NCBI RefSeq assembly: GCF_016748675.1
Contig: NZ_CP051534.1
Location: forward strand, 1,116,001 to 1,180,000
Reading direction: 5' to 3'
Origin: Helicobacter pylori
GTDB taxonomy: Bacteria > Campylobacterota > Campylobacteria > Campylobacterales > Helicobacteraceae
DNA: 64,000 nucleotides
In this document: positions 60,001 through 64,000 of the stretch, piece after piece
How positions within the stretch are numbered: position 1 is the stretch's first letter
How the letters are laid out: each line of letters starts with the position of its first letter
Translations under genes and position numbers: made by a program
The notes under the pieces: generated by a model
What the model saw: only the letters and a program-made list of their open reading frames with translations
What the model was told of the DNA's origin: nothing
Databases searched by the model: none

Positions 60001-60769
60001 GATTTTAACCTTGCTTCAAGAAATCACTTCTAACACCACCACCATTCAGTCATTCTCGCAAACCTTACGGCAGCTTTTAGGGGATAAAACCTTCTTTATG
60101 GTGCAACAAAAACTCATTGATGCGATGATTAATGCTAGAAATCAGGTTCAAAACGCGCAAAATCAAGCCAATAACTACGGCTCTCAACCCGTTTTAAGCC
60201 AGTATGCGGCCGCTAAAAGCACCCAACACGGCATGAGCAACGGCTTAGGGGTTGGCATAGGCTATAAATACTTCTTTGGTAAAGCGAGAAAATTGGGCCT
60301 TAGGCATTATTTTTTCTTTGATTACGGCTTTAGTGAAATAGGCCTAGCCAATCAAAGCGTGAAAGCGAATATCTTTGCTTATGGGGTAGGCACGGATTTT
60401 TTATGGAACTTGTTCAGGAGGACTTACAACACTAAAGCGTTGAATTTTGGTCTATTTGCTGGGGTCCAACTAGGCGGTGCGACTTGGCTTAGCTCCTTAA
60501 GGCAACAAATCATTGACAACTGGGGGAACGCTAATGACATCCATTCAACGAATTTTCAAGTGGCGCTGAATTTTGGGGTGCGCACCAACTTTGCGGAATT
60601 TAAGCGTTTTGCTAAGAAATTCCACAATCAAGGGGTCATCAGCCAAAAGAGCGTGGAATTTGGGATCAAAGTGCCTCTCATCAATCAAGCGTATTTGAGT
60701 AGCGCCGGGGCTGATGTGAGCTACAGGAGGCTTTATACTTTCTATATCAATTACATCATGGGGTTTTAA
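57080..60769 (+). CDS. hopL: Hop-family outer-membrane protein HopL, very large
   Basis: 1229 residues, among the longest Hop proteins. Mature start EDNGWYMSVGYQIGGTQQFI, a passenger of about 950 residues, and the standard barrel from GLGVGIGYKYFFGKARKLGLR to FYINYIMGF. The middle (about 690-860) is low-complexity Asn/Ser/Gly/Thr (for example GGNNGGNGSGNINTAY). Paired cysteines appear at regular spacing. It lies 22 bases after hopI, so the two are one operon. The ligand is unknown; an adhesin role is inferred from the family. Confidence 0.93.
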   Translation: MIKKARKFILFFLVSSLLAEDNGWYMSVGYQIGGTQQFINNKQLLENQNTINSVTQSAINIAGPTTGLITLSSQTVIDALGYGVSNTVGNQLEGISNILNQIGKRKDFYSSRQISSISQQIIGLKGSSDPLKAHSSQITAKLLSNTQSAFDQGIALSTSIISSINSLNPSNNTQEVKAQLQNTVQSMTELLQQIEHSITKTTSTTYAQSLLTNLTDAVNTSSNNTAYVSALVNALNTLGVGVFPTTTSTHVVLNPPGQIVFYPANSILGSTSSNSNNQQQYNNTLLMNTLQGELSANNQNNPNGCTNQVQCLEQFIQNLAPLAATPTSNNQANQQVQAIAQKLQSVAINALDNNAINNTTYNLNNLHNALNFQAYESTIEQYNNALKQISWISFTEPKNLLKNTSNNYQIGTVTNAQGQNISAYDCTSATGSLSSNASSGISCSATSSTSNTNSFDNSLVATSKIQTIGGKEQIGVNSFNLVSQVWSVYNSLKTSEENLQKNAKILCANGTQSGTSSCNTSSSGGLSINGNSQLQNILSSTNGTTTTAQTKSNASQLKAVVVVNNEEEAKTTNLAQNSGPTTQSPNSTVMGALNTVLQNVSNFQQSIQKAFENQASNIQAWANAIYNTNGNQSQEMTPNNNQNLRIQLRANFYQLINTINQQVPTDMNALIAQSQQTQQTSGSASNNNPCASGMNGSGNNWCNQQWSDSKAYYSGLQSALGYQTQATTQSGSSGGNSITYNVQQITLTSGGLLNNIISSLKGFSSGGNNGGNGSGNINTAYQMLTDASDGKLGTYSSNNSGSNNGYTPCNSTNGNNGTSGSNCYEPNKQNTTSATTANTATTTDSNLQKVYSDAQKIANIIASSGNNKGVENGLKQFFEALKNNSSSLSNLCNDNSSTACSGGLINLLGAIPTNGVSDTNNLINLLTEFIKTAGFIQNNDNNSSSANLTSAFQAITSAISQGFQALQNDISPNAILTLLQEITSNTTTIQSFSQTLRQLLGDKTFFMVQQKLIDAMINARNQVQNAQNQANNYGSQPVLSQYAAAKSTQHGMSNGLGVGIGYKYFFGKARKLGLRHYFFFDYGFSEIGLANQSVKANIFAYGVGTDFLWNLFRRTYNTKALNFGLFAGVQLGGATWLSSLRQQIIDNWGNANDIHSTNFQVALNFGVRTNFAEFKRFAKKFHNQGVISQKSVEFGIKVPLINQAYLSSAGADVSYRRLYTFYINYIMGF

Positions 60770-60784
60770 AAAAGGGGTGCATCA

Positions 60785-61558
60785 ATGGAAATCTTACAAT
60801 TCATCGGCTATGGGAATATGGCTCAAGCGATTTTAGAAGGCTCTCATGAGATCTTATCCAAGCGTTTTATTTTAGAAATCACCGGAAGAAACCCTGAAAA
60901 AATCGCCCCCTTTTTACAAGAAAAAAACATTCAAGCCCAAATTGTGCCTTACAAAGACGCTATTGATATACACCAAAAATTCGTGTTTTTACTTTTTAAG
61001 CCTTATAACCTTAAGGATTTTAATTATCAAGGGCAGGCTAAAAGCGTTTTGAGCGCTTTAGCTGGCGTAAATTTTGAAGCTTTAAGTGATGCGATAGATT
61101 CTTTACATTACTTAAAATGCATGCCCAACATTGCGAGCAAGTTCGCCCTTTCTTCTACGGCGGTGTGTGAAAAATCGCCCATGCCCTTAATAAGCGAAAA
61201 GGCTTTGAGTGTTATTGAGAGTTTTGGGAATTGCGTGCGAGTGGGCAATGAAGAGCAGGTGGATTCTAGCGTAGCGACAAACGGGAGCGCACTCGCTTTT
61301 TTAAGCTTGGTAGCGAGCAGTTTGAAAGATGCCGGTATTAGAGAGGGCTTGAACGCTAGAGATTCTTTAGAATTGGTGGAAATGAGTTTTAAAGGCTTTG
61401 CCAAGCTGTTAGAAAAAGAACGCCCTGAGGTGATTATAGAGCAAATTTGCACCCCTAAAGGCGCAACGATTGAAGGCTTGAGCGTTTTAGAAAAAAAGGG
61501 GGTTAGAGGAGCGTTTATAGAAGCATGCCATGAAAGCGTGAAAAAAATGCGCCTCTAA
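60785..61558 (+). CDS. proC: Pyrroline-5-carboxylate reductase
   Basis: 257 residues; last step of proline synthesis with NADPH. N-terminal [12 protein letters not shown] nucleotide motif, and the C-terminal signature near [21 protein letters not shown] and [28 protein letters not shown] is 7 bases before the ATG. Slightly shorter than the usual 270 residues. Confidence 0.95.
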   Translation: MEILQFIGYGNMAQAILEGSHEILSKRFILEITGRNPEKIAPFLQEKNIQAQIVPYKDAIDIHQKFVFLLFKPYNLKDFNYQGQAKSVLSALAGVNFEALSDAIDSLHYLKCMPNIASKFALSSTAVCEKSPMPLISEKALSVIESFGNCVRVGNEEQVDSSVATNGSALAFLSLVASSLKDAGIREGLNARDSLELVEMSFKGFAKLLEKERPEVIIEQICTPKGATIEGLSVLEKKGVRGAFIEACHESVKKMRL

Positions 61559-61584
61559 AAATTACACTCTTAAAAATAAGCGCG

Positions 61585-62118
61585 ATGCATTTAGACAGGC
61601 AGAGTTTAGAAAAAGCCAAGCATTTGATCCAAAGCGGTCTGATTGACACCATAGAAGTAGGCACAATCAAGGGCTTGCAAGAAATCCATCGGTTTTTGTT
61701 TGAAGGGTTGTATGAATTTGCCGGGAAAATCAGGGATAAAAATATTTCTAAAGGGAATTTCAGGTTCGCTAACTGCTTGTATTTGGATTTGATTTTACCC
61801 AGAATTGAGAGCATGCCGCAAAATAATTTCAATCAAATCATAGAAAAATATGTGGAAATGAATATCGCTCACCCTTTTTTGGAGGGTAATGGCAGAGCGA
61901 CTAGAATATGGCTTGATTTGTTGCTTAAAAAGGAATTGAAAAAAATCGTGCTTTGGGATAGGATTGATAAAGCCGCTTATTTGAGCGCGATGGAAAGGAG
62001 TCCTGTGAATGATTTGGAAATCAAAACGCTTTTAAAAAAGCATTTGAGTTCTAATACCAACGATCCCTTAACTCTCATTAAAGGCATCACGCAGTCATAT
62101 TATTATGAAGGGCTTTGA
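61585..62118 (+). CDS. fic: Class III Fic-domain AMP-transferase
   Basis: 177 residues. The Fic core HPFLEGNGR (96-104) is intact, with the catalytic His96. A C-terminal inhibitory motif S171-YYY-E175-G176, matching [S/T]xxxE[G/N], places it in the self-inhibited class III, like Neisseria meningitidis Fic. The beta-flap region ([16 protein letters not shown]) is present. The ribosome binding site is weak. No antitoxin gene is adjacent, which fits inhibition in cis. The target is unknown; the Neisseria enzyme modifies DNA gyrase and topoisomerase IV. Confidence 0.9.
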   Translation: MHLDRQSLEKAKHLIQSGLIDTIEVGTIKGLQEIHRFLFEGLYEFAGKIRDKNISKGNFRFANCLYLDLILPRIESMPQNNFNQIIEKYVEMNIAHPFLEGNGRATRIWLDLLLKKELKKIVLWDRIDKAAYLSAMERSPVNDLEIKTLLKKHLSSNTNDPLTLIKGITQSYYYEGL

Positions 62119-62361
62119 AAAAAATACTAAAATCATTTTTTATAATCCAATACGAAAGAGTTTGATGCTAGTCAAGAGATAGTTTTTTATAATGCGATCT
62201 TAGGGGATTAGTGGGATTTAGTTGGGGGTTGCAGGAGGAAATGTTTTACCTCCTATCCCCCTTTACTATAAAATAAAATTTAAAGTATAAGACAAAATAA
62301 TTAAAGCCCCATTTTAAAAGAAATTAAAAACTTTATTTGTCAGCATTAAAGCAATCTAAAA
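62119..62361. other. Intergenic spacer between fic and ybeY
   Basis: AT-rich except for a strong G/C hairpin at 62224-62261 (next entry). Nothing else is evident. Confidence 0.5.
62224..62261. repeat. Strong hairpin with an embedded ribosome binding site
   Basis: GGGGG (62224-62228) and GGAGG (62234-62238) face CCTCC (62249-62253) and CCCCC (62257-62261). GGAGGAAATG on the plus strand would start an 11-codon frame ending at TAA. No T tail follows, so this is not an ordinary terminator. Confidence 0.6.
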
Positions 62362-62784
62362 CTAATCCTGTGTGCGTTCAATCAAACTCAAAGGCAAGTT
62401 AAACGCTTTAATGAGTTCGCCCTCTTTTTGGCGTTGTTCGCCTTGATCTTTTTCATGGTCATAGCCTAACAAGTGCAACACCCCATGAATGAATAAAAGA
62501 GCGATCTCCTCTTCTAATCTATGCCCTAATTTCAGGGCGTTTTCTTGAGCTAATGGCGCATTAATGACCACGCTCCCTAAAGGGGTGTGAGGGATCGCTT
62601 CTAAAGGGAAACTCAAAACATCGGTAGCGTAATCGCAACCCCTTAAATCCCTGTTGATTTCTCGCATGGTTTCACCGCTCACCAAAACAAGCTCAATGAT
62701 TTGAGTGGGGGCTAAAACATTTGCGATTTTTTCCAATAATAAAAAGTCTGATTCTAGCGGAGTTTGGTTGTCTATTTCTAGCAT
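62362..62784 (-). CDS. ybeY: Endoribonuclease / rRNA maturation factor YbeY
   Basis: 140 residues from ATG 62784; the TTG one codon earlier is rejected. The metal-binding motif [11 protein letters not shown] (H-x3-H-x5-H) is intact, as is [21 protein letters not shown]. It takes part in 16S 3'-end maturation and 70S quality control. Confidence 0.96.
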   Translation of the reverse strand: MLEIDNQTPLESDFLLLEKIANVLAPTQIIELVLVSGETMREINRDLRGCDYATDVLSFPLEAIPHTPLGSVVINAPLAQENALKLGHRLEEEIALLFIHGVLHLLGYDHEKDQGEQRQKEGELIKAFNLPLSLIERTQD

Positions 62785-62802
62785 CAAAGAATAAAAAGAA
62801 GT

Positions 62803-62829
62803 TTAAAAAAGCCCTAAAATTTAGGGCTT
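62803..62829 (-). terminator. Intrinsic terminator of fldA
   Basis: AAGCCCTAAA and TTTAGGGCTT form a perfect 10-bp stem with a 1-base centre; on the minus strand it is followed by TTTTTT. Seven bases after the fldA stop. Confidence 0.85.
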
Positions 62830-62835
62830 AAAAGA

Positions 62836-63330
62836 TTAAGCGAAAGAACCTTTAACTTGTTCTACCCATTTTGAAATCCTCTCATCAGTGAGATCGTCTT
62901 GATTGTCTTCATCAATCACAAGACCCACGAATTTACCGCCTTCTACCGCTTTAGACGCTTCAAAATGATAACCATCAGTGGGAGTTTGCCCTACTACTTT
63001 GCCGGCTTTAGCTTTCTCATAAATGTGGAAAATGCCTTCTGCGAAAGTTTCGCTGTAAGTGTCTTGATCGCCCAAGCCTACAAGCCCAATGGTTTTATTC
63101 GCAAAGTCGCTCGCTTCTAGCGTGCCTAAAAAGTCTTCCCAATCTGTTTGCAAATCGCCCGCACCAGCTGTTGGAGCGACTAAAATAACCTTTGTAAAGC
63201 CATTAAATTGCTCTTTAGAAGCTTTAGCCACATCAATCACTTCCGCATTACCAATAGCCTTGCTGATTTTTTCAGCGATAGCTTCAGCGTTCCCGCTGTC
63301 TGTCCCAAAAAAGATACCAATTTTTCCCAT
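62836..63330 (-). CDS. fldA: Flavodoxin FldA
   Basis: 164 residues. FMN phosphate loop [14 protein letters not shown], the FMN-contact loops ([16 protein letters not shown]) and the 90s loop around [12 protein letters not shown]. It is the essential electron acceptor of PorCDAB, encoded at the other end of this window. Alanine replaces the usual Trp near the FMN ring (known of H. pylori flavodoxin), leaving a pocket targeted by inhibitors. Confidence 0.97.
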   Translation of the reverse strand: MGKIGIFFGTDSGNAEAIAEKISKAIGNAEVIDVAKASKEQFNGFTKVILVAPTAGAGDLQTDWEDFLGTLEASDFANKTIGLVGLGDQDTYSETFAEGIFHIYEKAKAGKVVGQTPTDGYHFEASKAVEGGKFVGLVIDEDNQDDLTDERISKWVEQVKGSFA

Positions 63331-63420
63331 GTTCTCAATCCTTATTTTTAAGATATTAACGCACCCACTTTATGCGAATGCTTGTGGGCGTAGTTTAGCG
63401 CATTTAATTAAACATCTTGC

Positions 63421-64000
63421 TTAAAAACCCATTTTGCGCGAATATCGTTTCAATAAAAACCATATTAAAAGTGCGATAAGAGCAAGGCTTATCACAAAAA
63501 ACGAAGTATAATGAGAAAGCCTTTCATACAGCGTTTTCACCCAATCGCTCGCTTGAAAAGAAACGCTCCCCACGATTAACGCCCACAAAAAACTGGAAAA
63601 AACATTAAGCCATAAAAACCTTTTTAAAGGATACTTGCTAAAACCAATTGCCAAAGGCACAACGCTTTTAACCCCATACAAGTATTTATTGACAAAAATC
63701 ATTAAAAAAGCGTAGCGTTTCACCCACAAACTCGCTAAAGCAAGCTTTCTTCTATGCTTTTGGAAATACTTTAAAAACTCTCTTTTTTGATAGCGGGCAA
63801 AAACTACAAGAGCCCCACTCCCTACCATATTCCCTAAAAAAGCGACAAGAATCGTTATTTTTATATCCAAAGCGTGCGTGGTAGCGCTCAAAATAGAAGC
63901 GATGACAATCCCCACATACCCGCCCCCTAAAGAATATAAAAACAAAATAAGATAACCCCACTCCTTAAAACCCTCTTGAAAACGCAACAACGCTTCTTGC
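63421..64000 (-). CDS. DedA-family membrane protein, 5' end outside the window
   Basis: At least 193 residues; the frame is open to the window edge, and the TTG at 63990 is not a likely start. Helices with the DedA/SNARE-associated pattern: GYLILFLYSLGGGYVGIVIAS, GNMVGSGALVVFARYQ and the KYLYGVKSVVPLAIGFSKYPLKRF segment with conserved Gly and Pro. Members move undecaprenyl phosphate or lipids across the membrane; this one's role is not known. Confidence 0.85.
   Translation of the reverse strand, partial: QEALLRFQEGFKEWGYLILFLYSLGGGYVGIVIASILSATTHALDIKITILVAFLGNMVGSGALVVFARYQKREFLKYFQKHRRKLALASLWVKRYAFLMIFVNKYLYGVKSVVPLAIGFSKYPLKRFLWLNVFSSFLWALIVGSVSFQASDWVKTLYERLSHYTSFFVISLALIALLIWFLLKRYSRKMGF

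Noticed and set aside
62224-62261. Terminator of fic or ybeY
   Set aside because: The hairpin is strong but lacks a T run on either strand and lies more than 100 bases from both stop codons.

Overview
The window is a piece of a Helicobacter pylori chromosome. This is clear from near-verbatim recognisable proteins (gamma-glutamyltransferase, the porCDAB pyruvate:flavodoxin oxidoreductase, Hop/Hor outer-membrane proteins, FlgM, Pal/Omp18, the cysteine MTase of the HP1121/JHP1050 type), from a solitary 16S rRNA gene, and from the gene order, which matches HP1104 to HP1162 of strain 26695. Locus names are from memory and serve only as orientation.

Layout. 0-6 kb: an alcohol dehydrogenase, two tandem glycosyltransferase-8 genes that share an identical 5' half, leader and 15-base homopolymer, and two envelope proteins. 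6-13.6 kb: the porCDAB operon, purB, the outer-membrane protein horI and uvrB. 13.6-16.8 kb: an accessory island with a coiled-coil protein and a 5'-truncated 'polyvalent' protein (PBECR-like plus ParB-like domains), apparently a phage or conjugative-element remnant. 17-23.6 kb: a Sel1 repeat protein, ggt, and the flagellar group flgM/flgN/flgK with a GCGC-type cytosine methyltransferase lodged inside it; a sigma-54 and a sigma-28 promoter are legible. 23.6-38.2 kb: one long co-directional run, fmt-birA-parA-parB-atpF'-F-H-A-G-D-C-tolQ-tolR-tolA-tolB-pal-cpoB-slyD, an order also kept in Campylobacter.

38.2-42.1 kb: a two-gene unit at the head of that run, an AAA_13/RloC-like ATPase with a CxxC zinc-hook and a C-terminal RxxxE...H set, preceded by a DUF2130 coiled-coil protein with PD-(D/E)xK-like residues. 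It is the best candidate in the window for an undescribed defence or RNA-damage system. 42.1-46.9 kb: gene debris, an extremely A-rich stretch, the lone 16S rRNA with a legible long-range processing stem, a frameshifted NYN-domain nuclease gene and a long non-coding spacer. 46.9-53.2 kb: translation and secretion genes (rplS-trmD-rimM-khpA-rpsP-ffh-valS). 53.4-62.1 kb on the plus strand: fliW, murG, the large adhesin-like porins hopI and hopL, proC and a class III Fic protein. 62.3-64 kb: ybeY, fldA (electron acceptor of PorCDAB) and a DedA-family gene cut by the window edge.

Taken together, most of the window is ordinary housekeeping sequence. Accessory or variable content is concentrated at 1.1-3.8, 13.6-16.8, 38.2-43.2, 45.3-46.9 and 54.9-60.8 kb.
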